Source of the DNA: Nitrosomonas oligotropha
Lineage (GTDB): Bacteria; Pseudomonadota; Gammaproteobacteria; Burkholderiales; Nitrosomonadaceae
Length of the DNA stretch: 64,000 nucleotides
Assembly: GCF_009833085.1 (NCBI RefSeq)
Contig: NZ_QRBZ01000008.1
Location: forward strand, 1 to 64,000
Direction: 5' to 3'
Under the pieces are notes generated by a model. It had not been told where the DNA came from. It worked only from the letters and a program-made list of their open reading frames with translations, and made no database searches. This document shows, piece by piece, positions 16,684-26,348 of the stretch. Made by a program: the position numbers and the translations under genes. Within the stretch, counting starts at the first letter, position 1; each line of letters begins with the position of its first letter.

Positions 16684-17457
16684 TCAGAAGTTATTTTTCC
16701 ATTCCCGCAGTACCGAGAAAACGCTGAGCGGATCGGGAAGCGGTATTGCAGCATGTTGCTGTGCGCTCTCAATGAGTGCTTGCTGATCGCAGCGCAGGAA
16801 AGGATTCACGGCTTTTTCAAGCAATAATGGGGTGGGAAGCGTCGGGATATTTTGCAGACGCAATTGCTGCGCGGAGATTTCCAGTTCGATGAGTTTCCGG
16901 TTTTCCGGATCGACCGCTCTGGCAAAGCGGATATTGCTCAGTGTATATTCATGGGTGCAATAAATATTGGTATCTTCGGGTAACCGGGCGAGCTTCTGCA
17001 AGGATTGATACATTTGCTGCGCGCTTCCCTCGAATATCCGCCCGCAGCCGCAAGAAAAGAGCGTGTCGCCACAAAATACCAGAGCAAATGGATCGGTTCC
17101 ATAATAAGCAATGTGGCCGCGGGTATGCCCGGGAATATCTATGACGGTAAGACGCAGCGGCAGTTGCGGCACATCGATTTGATCGTTTTCCCGGACCGGA
17201 TGGGTAACTTCCGCGATGGTTTCATTGCCCGGTCCGTATACTGGCACAGCGGATAATTGCCGCAGCCCGGCAATACCTCCGGTATGATCGCTATGATGAT
17301 GGGTGATAAGGATCGCGCCTAATTGCAATTTTTCCGTTTGCAAATAATCTATAACGGGAGACGCTATACCCGGATCGATTACCACGGCATAATCCCGATT
17401 GTGAATGACCCAGATATAATTGTCTCTAAATGCGGGTACCGGATGAATGTTCAGCAT
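16684..17457 (-). CDS. gloB: Hydroxyacylglutathione hydrolase (glyoxalase II)
   Basis: A 257-aa metallo-beta-lactamase-fold enzyme that hydrolyses S-D-lactoylglutathione in methylglyoxal detoxification. The dinuclear metal motif is THHHSDHTGG near residue 53. Further ligands are GHTRGHIAYY and FCGDTLFSCGCGRIFEG, and CTHEYTLSN is the family's substrate-binding region. The length matches the bacterial family. It is transcribed divergently from the methyltransferase gene, a gloB/methyltransferase/rnhA/dnaQ arrangement common in proteobacteria. Confidence 0.95.
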   Translation of the reverse strand: MLNIHPVPAFRDNYIWVIHNRDYAVVIDPGIASPVIDYLQTEKLQLGAILITHHHSDHTGGIAGLRQLSAVPVYGPGNETIAEVTHPVRENDQIDVPQLPLRLTVIDIPGHTRGHIAYYGTDPFALVFCGDTLFSCGCGRIFEGSAQQMYQSLQKLARLPEDTNIYCTHEYTLSNIRFARAVDPENRKLIELEISAQQLRLQNIPTLPTPLLLEKAVNPFLRCDQQALIESAQQHAAIPLPDPLSVFSVLREWKNNF

Positions 17458-17542
17458 AAAATTTCCCTGTCTTACGAATGGTGAAGCTGATGCTTTTGAT
17501 CGGATGCGTTCAATCGTATAAATTTAAGCAGAATTATTGATC

Positions 17543-18313
17543 ATGACTGCACAAAATGTTCAACAGTGGTTCGAAACCTCGCTGGGTCAATATCTGATTG
17601 AGCATGAGCAGTGCTACTTTGATCAGGTTGTGGCGAATATTTTTGGCTACAATGCCGTGCAAATCGGTTGGCCGCAATTTAATTTTCTGCGTTTGAATAG
17701 AATGCCTTTTCATTTTTCCGTGGGGCTCGAGACTGGAGCATCCTTACGCGCTGCGCCGGGTTTTCTGCCGATTCAGAGCAACAGCGTGGATCTTGTCATT
17801 CTGCCACATGCGCTTGAGTTTAACGCCAATCCGCATCAGATTTTACGCGAAGTGCATCGAGTTTTGATACCGGAAGGTCATGTCGTGATATCCGGTTTTA
17901 ATCCGTTCAGTTTATGGGGGATGTGCCATTACTTGCGGTCGACCCGGCGGGAATTTCCCTGGAATGGTCAGTTTATCGCGTTATCACGGCTGAAAGATTG
18001 GTTGAAATTATTGGATTTTGAAATGGCTGGCGGCCGGTTATGCTGCTATACACCGCCTTTTAAGCAAGAAAAATGGCGCCAGCGGCTCAGTTTTATGGAA
18101 GCGGCAGGGGATCGCTGGTGGCCGATTTCCGGGGGCGCGTATTTTTTACACGCAATTAAGCACATGCACGGTATGCGGATTATCAAACCGGATTGGAAGA
18201 ATTGTCTCGATGCCCGGAAAAAAATGGTGCCGGTCGCGCAAAGAGTCAACGAAGCTTCGCTTGAGGAGAAGTCAGCGGAAAAGCTGAATCAGACTGACGA
18301 GCCCCGCAGATAA
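17543..18313 (+). CDS. Class I SAM-dependent methyltransferase
   Basis: A 256-aa cytosolic methyltransferase-like protein. [41 protein letters not shown] spans the post-motif I to motif III region of the Methyltransf_11 fold (around 17785-17900), although the N-terminal Gly-rich motif I is weak. The ATG at 17543 is preferred to TTG at 17537. Its stop codon is directly followed by the rnhA start, and the neighbourhood gloB-methyltransferase-rnhA-dnaQ is conserved in many proteobacteria. The substrate is unknown. Confidence 0.85.
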   Translation: MTAQNVQQWFETSLGQYLIEHEQCYFDQVVANIFGYNAVQIGWPQFNFLRLNRMPFHFSVGLETGASLRAAPGFLPIQSNSVDLVILPHALEFNANPHQILREVHRVLIPEGHVVISGFNPFSLWGMCHYLRSTRREFPWNGQFIALSRLKDWLKLLDFEMAGGRLCCYTPPFKQEKWRQRLSFMEAAGDRWWPISGGAYFLHAIKHMHGMRIIKPDWKNCLDARKKMVPVAQRVNEASLEEKSAEKLNQTDEPRR

Positions 18314-18777
18314 TGGGTACAGCGGATGCTAAAGTGGTTGAGATCTATACGGATGGTGCTTGCAAAGGAAACCCCGGCGTTGGGGGATGGGGCGCTTTGC
18401 TGCGCTATGCCGGTCATGAGCGTGAGATTTTCGGCGGAGAGCAATTAACCACCAACAATCGCATGGAATTACTCGCGGCCATACGCGCTTTGGAATCGCT
18501 CAAGCGTCCTTGCAAAGTGCATCTGCATACCGATTCGCAATACGTTCAGAAAGGCATCAGCGAATGGCTCGATGCTTGGAAAGCACGCAATTGGCGAACC
18601 GCGAACAAAAAGCCCGTAAAGAATGAAGATTTATGGAGACTGCTGGACGAGTTGGCGCAACAGCATGAGATTGAATGGTGTTGGGTGCGGGGGCATTCGG
18701 GACATACGGATAATGAGCGCGCTGATCAATTGGCGAATCGTGGTGTGGAAATGATAACTTCCGGAGAAGTGCAATAA
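18313..18777 (+). CDS. rnhA: Ribonuclease HI
   Basis: A 154-aa enzyme that cuts the RNA strand of RNA-DNA hybrids, removing primers and R-loops. All four acidic active-site residues are visible: Asp14 in [11 protein letters not shown], Glu52 in NNRMELLA, Asp74 in HTDSQYV, and the Asp in [12 protein letters not shown]. The start overlaps the stop of the upstream methyltransferase by one base, and dnaQ follows 15 bases later, so the three are probably one transcript. Confidence 0.97.
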   Translation: MGTADAKVVEIYTDGACKGNPGVGGWGALLRYAGHEREIFGGEQLTTNNRMELLAAIRALESLKRPCKVHLHTDSQYVQKGISEWLDAWKARNWRTANKKPVKNEDLWRLLDELAQQHEIEWCWVRGHSGHTDNERADQLANRGVEMITSGEVQ

Positions 18778-18792
18778 ATTCAAGGATATGAT

Positions 18793-19530
18793 ATGCGCCA
18801 AATTGTACTCGATACTGAAACGACCGGACTGGAGCATAAGCTCGGTCATCGTCTTGTTGAAATAGCGGCGGTGGAGTTATGGAACCGGCAACTCACGGGT
18901 AACCACTTTCACTATTATCTAAATCCGGATCGTGAAAGTGATGAGGGAGCGTTGCAAGTGCATGGATTAACAACGGAGTTCCTTCAGGATAAGCCGAGAT
19001 TCCATGATATTTCCAAGGAGTTCCTGAATTTTATCAACGACGCCGAACTGATTATCCATAACGCACCGTTCGATGTCGGATTTCTCAATCATGAATTGAG
19101 TTTGATCAATTTAAAAACACTGGACAAGTATTGTGCTGCGATAACGGATACTTTGAAGCTCGCGAAGGAGTTCCATCCGGGTAAACGTAATAACCTCGAT
19201 GCGCTATGCGAGCGCTATAGCATTGATAATTCAAAGCGCACGCTGCACGGGGCATTATTGGATGCGGAACTATTGGCCGAAGTTTATCTGGCCATGACGC
19301 GCGGCCAGGAAAGTTTACTGATCGATTTGGAATATACCGAGACCGTTCAGCTCGCTGTTGAGAATCTGGATAGTTTGAATTTGAAAATTATCGAAGCAAC
19401 GGCTGATGAATTGGCACAACATGCGATGGTGCTGGAAAAAATCGCACACGAGAGCAACAATAAATGCCTGTGGAGAAAGCTCGAGAGTGTGAGTGCCAGT
19501 GGTACGGAATCAAGCGGAACAAGGCACTGA
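18793..19530 (+). CDS. dnaQ: DNA polymerase III epsilon subunit (3'-5' proofreading exonuclease)
   Basis: A 245-aa proofreading subunit of the replicative polymerase. The DEDDh exonuclease signature is complete: Exo I as LDTETTGL at the N-terminus, Exo II in IIHNAPFDVGFLNHEL, and Exo III in LHGALLDAELLAEVY with its His and Asp. The C-terminal tail should bind the alpha subunit. The rnhA-dnaQ pairing is conserved in proteobacteria. A strong inverted repeat follows the gene. Confidence 0.97.
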   Translation: MRQIVLDTETTGLEHKLGHRLVEIAAVELWNRQLTGNHFHYYLNPDRESDEGALQVHGLTTEFLQDKPRFHDISKEFLNFINDAELIIHNAPFDVGFLNHELSLINLKTLDKYCAAITDTLKLAKEFHPGKRNNLDALCERYSIDNSKRTLHGALLDAELLAEVYLAMTRGQESLLIDLEYTETVQLAVENLDSLNLKIIEATADELAQHAMVLEKIAHESNNKCLWRKLESVSASGTESSGTRH

Positions 19531-19580
19531 ATTTGATAGTTACCTGCGGGTTTTTGTCAAAACGTGCTATCGGAAAACAG

Positions 19581-19614
19581 TAGAGTTTTGCCGGTGATGC
19601 CGGGCAAAACTCTA
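19581..19614. terminator. Bidirectional terminator between dnaQ and cheZ
   Basis: TAGAGTTTTGCC (19581-19592) pairs perfectly with GGCAAAACTCTA (19603-19614). It lies between convergent genes, and the A/T-rich outer arm can serve either strand. Confidence 0.7.
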
Positions 19615-19673
19615 GTGAAATGGGTGGCGTTAAAGAGGGTGAGAATTGCAGTGAATGATGAGGCGAGCCGCAA

Positions 19674-20432
19674 CTAGAATCCAAGACTGGCGAGTAAATC
19701 ATCAACCTGATCTTGATTGCACACCACATCATTGCGTTTTTCCGGATTTGTGACGGGACCGTTCAGGAGCCCTTCATCAGCAACAATATTTTTCTTGGCT
19801 GGAACGTTTGCAAGTAGCAGATCGATCAGATCCTTCTCCAAACTTTGCACCATGTTCGTGACTTTCTTGATCACTTGACCGGTAAGATCCTGGAAATCTT
19901 GCGCCATCATGATTTCCATCAGTTGCGTATTGGTGGCGCTGGTTTGTTCCGGAATTTTATCAAGGTATTGCAGCGTATCAATGAGCAACAGTTTAAATTT
20001 TTCCGTATCTGGGTTGGTTTGGTGAGTTTCGAACGCTTGTTTCCATTGTTCAGATAAATGCATAGCATCGGCGGAAATCTTCTCTTGAATGGGCATGGCA
20101 ATTTCAGTTGCATTCAGTGTCCGTTCCGCCGCTTGCTCGGTTTTGGTCGCTATGTAGGATAATTTGTCTTGTGCTTCTGGCACTTCGGATGCAATGGCTT
20201 GAAGGCGTTTGTCGTATCCCAGCTCACGCAAACTATCATGTAAATTTCTGGTTAATTGTCCAATCTGATCAATAACTTTCTTATTAGTAGTCACTGATTC
20301 ACTGGCTTCCGTATGTTGAGCCGCTTCAACCGGTGGCGTATCAGCTAATTTGATGGATTTCTTGGGTTTGGCGCTGATTGTTTCTTGAGAAGCATCTTCC
20401 GTTTTAGCTTTCATAAGACTTTTTGTATTCAT
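19674..20432 (-). CDS. cheZ: CheY-P phosphatase CheZ
   Basis: A 252-aa chemotaxis phosphatase that dephosphorylates CheY-P. The catalytic segment MMAQDFQDLTGQVIKKV, with the active-site Gln, lies in the long helical-hairpin part. The extreme C-terminus DQVDDLLASLGF is the CheY-binding amphipathic helix. The N-terminus is Lys/Ser/Ala-rich and probably disordered. It lies 33 bases downstream of cheY in the same direction, so the pair is likely an operon. Other chemotaxis genes are not in the window. Confidence 0.95.
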   Translation of the reverse strand: MNTKSLMKAKTEDASQETISAKPKKSIKLADTPPVEAAQHTEASESVTTNKKVIDQIGQLTRNLHDSLRELGYDKRLQAIASEVPEAQDKLSYIATKTEQAAERTLNATEIAMPIQEKISADAMHLSEQWKQAFETHQTNPDTEKFKLLLIDTLQYLDKIPEQTSATNTQLMEIMMAQDFQDLTGQVIKKVTNMVQSLEKDLIDLLLANVPAKKNIVADEGLLNGPVTNPEKRNDVVCNQDQVDDLLASLGF

Positions 20433-20465
20433 TTTGAACTCATCGGTTTGTTATGAAAAGAAATT

Positions 20466-20873
20466 CTATGCTTTTACAGCTATTTTTGCTTCCATGTTCT
20501 GGAATATCTTATTCAGTTTTTCTTCCAGTACGGCAGCAGTGAAAGGTTTCACAATATAACCGCTCGCTCCCGCTTGGGCTGCAGCAACAATATTTTCTTT
20601 TTTGGCTTCAGCAGTGACCATGAGTACAGGGATATTTTTTAGTGCTTCATTGGCGCGTACATTCTGAAGCATGGTTAACCCATCCATATTGGGCATGTTC
20701 CAATCGGATACAATAAAGTCAAAATTGCCATCTTGTAGCTTGCGTAAAGCTACCGCGCCATCTTCAGCCTCATCGACATTGACAAATCCTAGTTCTTTTA
20801 AAAGATTGCGAACGATTCTACGCATGGTAGAAAAATCATCCACTACTAAGAATTTTAAATTTTTGTCAGGCAT
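20466..20873 (-). CDS. cheY: Chemotaxis response regulator CheY
   Basis: A 135-aa single-domain receiver that carries the signal from CheA to the flagellar switch. All key residues are at their standard positions: Asp12/Asp13 for Mg2+, phospho-acceptor Asp57 in SDWNMP, Thr87, Tyr106 and Lys109 in IVKPF. ATG at 20873 follows a short AG-rich stretch. It is the first gene of the cheY-cheZ pair. The 289 bases upstream, up to hpnA, hold no gene and presumably contain its promoter. Confidence 0.97.
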   Translation of the reverse strand: MPDKNLKFLVVDDFSTMRRIVRNLLKELGFVNVDEAEDGAVALRKLQDGNFDFIVSDWNMPNMDGLTMLQNVRANEALKNIPVLMVTAEAKKENIVAAAQAGASGYIVKPFTAAVLEEKLNKIFQNMEAKIAVKA

Positions 20874-21162
20874 TCTTTTCTCCGTAAATAACAGTATTAT
20901 TTTATGTACTACCAGAATTGCTTTGATTTTTAACCAGCTATCAGCTCTTGCTGCATGATTTTCACTTCGCCGTTGTTTTTACGACAGTCAAGCATGAAAG
21001 TTTAGAATAAATCTGAAAAATTCCTATGAGTGATGCGGAATGTAACGCTAAGCTTGTTTTGAGGCTGCTGAGACGTGCAGGGTTGATTGTATTACGGGAG
21101 ATTGATGAGGATATTGAGTGAGAAGAAGTAAGTTGCGCTTGGGTGAGCGGATCGGACGTAAT

Positions 21163-22152
21163 CTAGCGGCAGTAATCGTTTTCTTTGAACCATTTGACCG
21201 CATCCCTGAGTGCTTCAACAGCGGGACGGTGTTGATAGCCCAATTCCCGCTTAGCTTTCGCGCTGGAGAAAAACATCAATTTCTTGGCCATGTGAATGCT
21301 GTCGAGTGTTGCGCGCGGTTCCGAGCGTGTGAAGAGCGCTATTTTTTCCATACACCACGCCATGGGGAGCATGACATTGATGGGAATGTTGACGCGCTTT
21401 CTGCGTGTTCCGTTAATTTCGTCTATGAGTTGCAGAATTTGCAGCAGCAACATGTTGTCACCGCCCAGAATATAGCGTTCCCCCGGTTTGCCATGCTGAA
21501 ATGCCAGTAAATGGCCCTGCGCGATGTCGTCGACATGCGCAACATTCAGACCGGTGTTGACGTATGCCGGCATGCGTCCCATCAAGGTATCCAGCACGAT
21601 GCGTCCGGTCGGAGTGGGGCGCACGTCTCTGGGGCCGATCGGCGTGGAAGGATTGACGATGATTAATGGTAAACGGTATTCATCAACGAGTTGTTGTACC
21701 AATTTTTCAGCTTGGTATTTGGAACGCTTATAGTGACCTTTGATACCCGCAAAATCCGCGGGCGTTTCCTCAGTGGCGGGTGAACCATCCGCGTTTAACC
21801 CGAGTGTTGCCACGCTGCTGGTATAAACCATGCGCTGAATGCCTCCCTCATGGGCAGCTAAAATCAGCGCACGCGTACCGGTCACATTAATTTCATGCAT
21901 GGTCTTGGGATCCGGAACCCACAGCCGGTAGTCGGCGGCGACATGAAACAGATTGTCGCAGCCCCGGATGGCGCGTTTGAGCGATTCATGATCGCGCAAA
22001 TCGCCTTCGGCAATTTCAACGGCGAAATTTTTCAGATTTCTCCGGTCGCTATCGGGCCTTGCTAAAACACGGACCTCATGCCCGGCCGCAAGCAGGCACC
22101 GCATCACCGCGGAGCCAAGAAATCCTGTTGCGCCTGTTACCAATGATCTCAT
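21163..22152 (-). CDS. hpnA: Hopanoid-associated sugar epimerase HpnA
   Basis: A 329-aa extended SDR/NAD-dependent epimerase. The Rossmann loop TGATGFLGSAV is at the N-terminus, TSSVATLG precedes the active site, and YKRSKYQAEK carries Tyr-x3-Lys. The GCDNLFHVAADYRLWVPDP segment is typical of HpnA. The family is linked to hopanoid biosynthesis, probably to head-group modification. It lies 77 bases downstream of the squalene synthase gene in the same direction, which supports the assignment. Confidence 0.92.
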   Translation of the reverse strand: MRSLVTGATGFLGSAVMRCLLAAGHEVRVLARPDSDRRNLKNFAVEIAEGDLRDHESLKRAIRGCDNLFHVAADYRLWVPDPKTMHEINVTGTRALILAAHEGGIQRMVYTSSVATLGLNADGSPATEETPADFAGIKGHYKRSKYQAEKLVQQLVDEYRLPLIIVNPSTPIGPRDVRPTPTGRIVLDTLMGRMPAYVNTGLNVAHVDDIAQGHLLAFQHGKPGERYILGGDNMLLLQILQLIDEINGTRRKRVNIPINVMLPMAWCMEKIALFTRSEPRATLDSIHMAKKLMFFSSAKAKRELGYQHRPAVEALRDAVKWFKENDYCR

Positions 22153-22229
22153 GGTTCTTTAAAGGCGAATCTGTATTCCGGCCCGGCTGGCAGTGAAAAA
22201 TATCCGGAACTGGGAATGGTCGCGATCAT

Positions 22230-23288
22230 TTACCGTATTTCCGGCAGCGCTTCATTGTGCAAACCGGCCAGCGGCAGGTTCCGGGATGTCAGCTTGAACA
22301 GTAATTCCAGGATCCAGTCATGACTGGCAAATAAACTGGTCGTTACAATGGTGGCTTTGACACTGCGGCGGCTGATTTTAACTTCGGCTCCTTCCGAAAA
22401 ATCCCGGTGTTGATTGATCTTGTTTAAGGTCAGGATGGCCATGCCGATCGCCCATAAACAGAACTTGCGGATTCCTGTTTCTTTTGGCGGGATCAAGCTG
22501 GTATAGGTCAGCGCATTTTGTAAGTGACCTTTGGCGACTGCTAATAGCTCCGCCAGCCCGGCTTGAAATCTTTCGTCGGATATTCCAGGCTGCAAGTTGC
22601 GCAGATCGAATCCGTTTTTAACAAAAATATCCTGCGGCAACCAGCATGCGCCTCGCTTACGGTCATCCCAAATATCCTTGAGAATGTTCGTCATTTGCAA
22701 TCCCTGGCCGAACGATACGGAAAGCTTCATCAAAGCGGGTTTATGGTGATTGATTTCTTCCGAATAATCGCAGAATAATTCGGTTAGCATTTCACCGACC
22801 ACACCGGCTACGTAGTAACAATATTCATTCATTGCCGGCAGATCTTTCAACCCTTCCAGCGATTCCGTCTCCTGATAATCCGCCATTCCCTTGGCCATGA
22901 TCCGCACGCAACGCTCCAACGCGCTGCGTTGTACCGGGTTAAAGCTGTGGGTAACACGAATGACCGCCGGGGTATTTTTGATTAAATCATGCTCCGCTGG
23001 AATAGTATGATTGGAAAGCAGCGGGTAGAGCTTGTGCGCGAATTCTTCCGCTGAAGCGTTTCCACATACGACCTCGGCAAACATGTCGGATAACTCTCGG
23101 GTCTGCTCGTTGGTCAATGCACTATCGTCTTCAATCGTATCGGTAATACGGCAAAGCAGATACGCATTGCCGATCACGCGGCGCAACGATTCGGGTAATT
23201 GCGGGATAGTCAGCGCAAAAGTGCGGGAAACACCTTGCAGGATATGGTCTTGATACTGCGCATCGTCGATACTGGGTTGGCTTGTCAT
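22230..23288 (-). CDS. Squalene synthase (farnesyl-diphosphate farnesyltransferase family)
   Basis: A 352-aa trans-isoprenyl diphosphate synthase that should condense two farnesyl diphosphates to squalene for hopanoids. The first Asp-rich motif is DTIEDD, the second is in NILKDIWDDRKRGACWLP, and the YCYYVAGVVGEMLTELF helix lies between them, as in the eukaryotic-type squalene synthases. The C-terminus has a hydrophobic stretch (FCLWAIGMAILTLNKI) that may associate with the membrane. It is upstream of hpnA. The bacterial HpnC/HpnD pair is an alternative family, but the long C-terminus favours the single-enzyme type. Confidence 0.88.
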   Translation of the reverse strand: MTSQPSIDDAQYQDHILQGVSRTFALTIPQLPESLRRVIGNAYLLCRITDTIEDDSALTNEQTRELSDMFAEVVCGNASAEEFAHKLYPLLSNHTIPAEHDLIKNTPAVIRVTHSFNPVQRSALERCVRIMAKGMADYQETESLEGLKDLPAMNEYCYYVAGVVGEMLTELFCDYSEEINHHKPALMKLSVSFGQGLQMTNILKDIWDDRKRGACWLPQDIFVKNGFDLRNLQPGISDERFQAGLAELLAVAKGHLQNALTYTSLIPPKETGIRKFCLWAIGMAILTLNKINQHRDFSEGAEVKISRRSVKATIVTTSLFASHDWILELLFKLTSRNLPLAGLHNEALPEIR

Positions 23289-23355
23289 TACGGATTTATC
23301 ATAAAGCGATACGGCATGTTACTACAATTGAGCGTATCTCCAAATGTCCTGTTAT

Positions 23356-24612
23356 TTATTGCGGCAGTACCCGCTCAGCAGCCATTAATTGATCGACCGT
23401 CTCACGTTGCCGGATGATATGGATTTGATCCTGATCGACCATGATTTCGGCGGCGCGCGGCCGGGTGTTGTAATTTGAGCTCATGCTCATGCCATAGGCG
23501 CCGGCGGACATGACAGCCAGTAAATCGCCATCATTCAGGCTGAGTTTACGGTCATGACCGAGAAAATCGCCGGTTTCGCACACAGGGCCGACCACCTGAT
23601 AGTTTCTAGCTTCACCCGCATTTTGATGCACAGGCAGAATCGCATGATAAGCGTCGTACAATGCCGGTCGCATCAGATCGTTCATGGCGGCATCGACAAT
23701 GGCGAAATCGCGCGCCGAGGTGTGTTTGAGGTACTCCACTCGCGTTAGTAAAATGCCGGAATTACCCACCAGTGAACGGCCCGGTTCGATTAGCAGGCGT
23801 TGTTTGACGGTCCGGGTACCGGCGCACAGCGTGGAAACATAATCCTTGATGCTGGGGGGTGTTTCATCGGTGTAGCGGATGCCCAAGCCACCGCCCAAAT
23901 CCAGGTGCTCAATGGAAAGACCTTGCGATTGCAAGGTTTCGAGTAAATTGAGCATCTTATGGCTGGCTTGCTGGAATGGTTCGAGCTCGGTGAGCTGGGA
24001 ACCGATGTGGCAATCCAAGCCGGTAAACCGGATATGCGGATACTGTTGTGCCGATTGATAAATCCGCCCGGCCTCGCTGGCGGGAACACCAAACTTATTT
24101 TCCTTAAGGCCGGTTGAGATATAAGGATGCGTCTTGGCATCCACGTCCGGGTTGACACGCAGACTGACGCGCGCGATCTTGCCCATGTCTTTGGCGATCT
24201 GATTCAGCACGATTAACTCGGCTTCGGATTCCACATTGAAGCAGAGAATGTTGGCATCCAATGCAATACGCATTTCATCGACGTGTTTTCCGACGCCGGA
24301 AAACACCGTTTTGCCCGGATCGCCGCCTGCTTTAATGACGCGCTGCAATTCTCCGCCCGATACGATATCGAAGCCACTGCCGAGTCGCGCGAAGAGATTG
24401 AGGATGGCGATGTTCGAGTTGGCTTTCACCGCGTAACAAATCAGATGTTCCCGGTTCGCAAACGCCGCATCGAATGCTTGATAGGCTTTGGTCAAGGCGG
24501 CGCGCGAGTAGACATAACAGGGCGTGCCGAATTCCCGGGCAATCTGCTTGAGCGGAACCGATTCTACGAAAAGCTCGTTGTTACGGTAATCGAATTCAGG
24601 AAAACCGCTCAT
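23356..24612 (-). CDS. lysA: Diaminopimelate decarboxylase
   Basis: A 418-aa PLP-dependent fold-III decarboxylase that makes L-lysine from meso-diaminopimelate. The PLP lysine lies in YAVKANSN, the HIGSQ motif in LDCHIGSQLTE, the Gly-rich phosphate-binding loop in LDLGGGLGI, and the active-site Cys in GPVCETGDFLG. Its ATG overlaps the stop of the small lipoprotein LptM by four bases, the usual lptM-lysA coupling in proteobacteria. Confidence 0.97.
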   Translation of the reverse strand: MSGFPEFDYRNNELFVESVPLKQIAREFGTPCYVYSRAALTKAYQAFDAAFANREHLICYAVKANSNIAILNLFARLGSGFDIVSGGELQRVIKAGGDPGKTVFSGVGKHVDEMRIALDANILCFNVESEAELIVLNQIAKDMGKIARVSLRVNPDVDAKTHPYISTGLKENKFGVPASEAGRIYQSAQQYPHIRFTGLDCHIGSQLTELEPFQQASHKMLNLLETLQSQGLSIEHLDLGGGLGIRYTDETPPSIKDYVSTLCAGTRTVKQRLLIEPGRSLVGNSGILLTRVEYLKHTSARDFAIVDAAMNDLMRPALYDAYHAILPVHQNAGEARNYQVVGPVCETGDFLGHDRKLSLNDGDLLAVMSAGAYGMSMSSNYNTRPRAAEIMVDQDQIHIIRQRETVDQLMAAERVLPQ

Positions 24613-24737
24613 TTTTTCTCTGCTTGATGAGGTTGAGCGGCGCTGGCTTCCTCAACCTTCGGAAGATAGAGCGGTCCCTTCAGGCCACAAGCGCTGAGCA
24701 AGTAAGCGGAGCACAACAGGACTAGAATTAAACGCAT
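24609..24737 (-). CDS. lptM: LPS assembly-associated lipoprotein LptM (YifL-type)
   Basis: A 42-aa lipoprotein. The signal peptide MRLILVLLCSAYLLSACGLKGPLYLP includes the lipobox LSAC followed by GLKGPLYLP, the LptM hallmark; the remainder is a short polar tail. In E. coli, LptM stabilises the LptDE translocon. The start at 24737 was chosen by this family match, since the longer open frame adds 41 unrelated residues. It overlaps lysA by four bases (ATGA). Confidence 0.9.
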   Translation of the reverse strand: MRLILVLLCSAYLLSACGLKGPLYLPKVEEASAAQPHQAEKK

Positions 24738-24829
24738 GTGAAATCTCTGGAACAATAATGACGGGATACTAACATAAGAGAATGATAAATTAATCCAACT
24801 TGAGATTAATTTTGGCGGTTGCGTTGGGA

Positions 24830-25453
24830 TTAATCGTGCGGTAATGCGGTAGCCAGCCAATTAACCAGTTCGTTCAGCAGCTGATTACTTGCCGCGCTTA
24901 AAGCGGACACAGCTCCCGCCGCATCGGCCGATGGCGCTTTTGCCGTGACGCGGAAATCTTTTTGCGCCAGCAGCTTGCGTGTATTGCGTTCGATCAAACT
25001 GGCGCGCAAACCGGCCACAATGCGGCTATCCGTAGCCGTATCAAACACTTGTGAGAACTCTTCCAGCTCGGTATGCAGTACATAATCGGCGCTTGCGATA
25101 CTGTTGTCTTTAATCACTTGCTCCTGCGTACCGGCGGCGATACGGTTGCGTAGCTGCTGTGTAAGCAGGGCGGCAGGCGTGGCAATCCAGCGGTTCTTGG
25201 CGTAGGTGTGTGATTGTGAAGGGTTGTGATAGAGCAGGCGGTAATGAATCGCCTTGTTATCCAGCCATACCGGCGCTGTCGTGTCCGCAACCAGCAGGCT
25301 TTTCTTCCGTAGCTGAGCGGGCTGAGCCGATGGTTCGGATGACGGCGGCGTCTGTATGCCAAAATCGTACACAGCCGCGGGTTGCGATTTATGCACAGCA
25401 GCACAACCCGGGAGCAGGCAGATGATCGTGAGCAACAAGAATATTCTGGTCAT
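24830..25453 (-). CDS. ABC-type transport auxiliary lipoprotein (PqiC/ABC_trans_aux family)
   Basis: A 207-aa outer-membrane lipoprotein. The signal peptide ends in the lipobox LPGCAA. The mature domain, with VYDFGIQTP at its start and TPAALLTQQLRNRI in the middle, fits the family that partners with MCE-domain transporters (PqiC-like). ATG at 25453 has GGAG six bases ahead; the longer frame to 25588 overlaps the MlaD-like gene and lacks support. It is the last gene of the MlaE-F-D-like operon, starting five bases after the MCE gene, so it probably docks that complex to the outer membrane. Confidence 0.88.
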   Translation of the reverse strand: MTRIFLLLTIICLLPGCAAVHKSQPAAVYDFGIQTPPSSEPSAQPAQLRKKSLLVADTTAPVWLDNKAIHYRLLYHNPSQSHTYAKNRWIATPAALLTQQLRNRIAAGTQEQVIKDNSIASADYVLHTELEEFSQVFDTATDSRIVAGLRASLIERNTRKLLAQKDFRVTAKAPSADAAGAVSALSAASNQLLNELVNWLATALPHD

Positions 25454-25457
25454 TGGC

Positions 25458-26348
25458 TTACTCCTTGGGGGGTACAAAACCGGCTTCTCCAGGACCCGGC
25501 AAGGGGGAAGGGCGGCCAAATAATAAACTTTGCGGGTTTTCTTCCAATTGATGCAAAACCTTATCGAAATGATGCGAACTGCGGGCAATGCTGTTACTGG
25601 TATTGCGCAATTCGGGAATCGTCATTGCCAGTTCTTGCGTGCTTTGTGACAAGCTGTCAAAAATGCCATCTTTCTGATTGATTTTGGCAACGGTGATATT
25701 GACTTCACCCAGGAGCTGATCCAAACGCTTAACCAGCATCGCCGATTCGGTTGTCAGTTCAGTGAACGACGTGAGCACAGGCTGTAAATGACCTGCAATG
25801 CCATCAAAATTGCGCGTGGCTTTTTGAATATTTTGCAGAATCTGGGAAACATGATCTTGATTTTCATCGTTCAGCAAATGGTGCATTTTAAGCACTAGCT
25901 GATTGACATTGGTGAGCAAGTCCTGCCCGGAGCCGGTCACTTCGTCGAGCAATGAGCGGCGCATCGGGATGCGCGTGTCATGGGCGAGTTGATCGGTACC
26001 GATACCATCATCGTTCAGTTGAATGTATGCCAGCCCGGTAACGCCTTGATAACCCAGTTGCGCGTAAGTGCTGCTTTTGAGTATGACATTCTCGTTCACT
26101 GAAATATGCACGAGAATTTGTTGCGGATTCTCCGGATCAAATTCGATGTTCTCAACTCTGCCGATGTTAACGCCGCGATAATGCACCGCCGATTGCGGGT
26201 TAAGCCCGCTCACCGATTCTTTGGTGACGACGAGATATTCGATGCGCTGAATGTTGCTGCCGCTAAACCACACCGTCACTAACGCGATGGCGATGCTCAG
26301 GAAAATGACAAAGATACCTGCTACGAGGGCATGGGCACGGTTTTCCAT
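25458..26348 (-). CDS. MlaD-family MCE-domain protein
   Basis: A 296-aa periplasmic lipid-binding protein anchored by one N-terminal helix (about residues 8-30). The MCE domain follows, with VVTKESVSGLNPQSAVHYRGVNIGRVENI at about 41-70 of the frame. A long helical C-terminus carries amphipathic repeats, which in this family form the hydrophobic tunnel. It overlaps the ATPase gene by 28 bases. With the permease and ATPase it forms an ABC importer/exporter of phospholipids between the two membranes. Confidence 0.92.
   Translation of the reverse strand: MENRAHALVAGIFVIFLSIAIALVTVWFSGSNIQRIEYLVVTKESVSGLNPQSAVHYRGVNIGRVENIEFDPENPQQILVHISVNENVILKSSTYAQLGYQGVTGLAYIQLNDDGIGTDQLAHDTRIPMRRSLLDEVTGSGQDLLTNVNQLVLKMHHLLNDENQDHVSQILQNIQKATRNFDGIAGHLQPVLTSFTELTTESAMLVKRLDQLLGEVNITVAKINQKDGIFDSLSQSTQELAMTIPELRNTSNSIARSSHHFDKVLHQLEENPQSLLFGRPSPLPGPGEAGFVPPKE

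Noticed and set aside
21118-21510. 130-codon plus-strand ORF opposite hpnA
   Set aside because: It is antisense to a clearly conserved HpnA and has no family resemblance.
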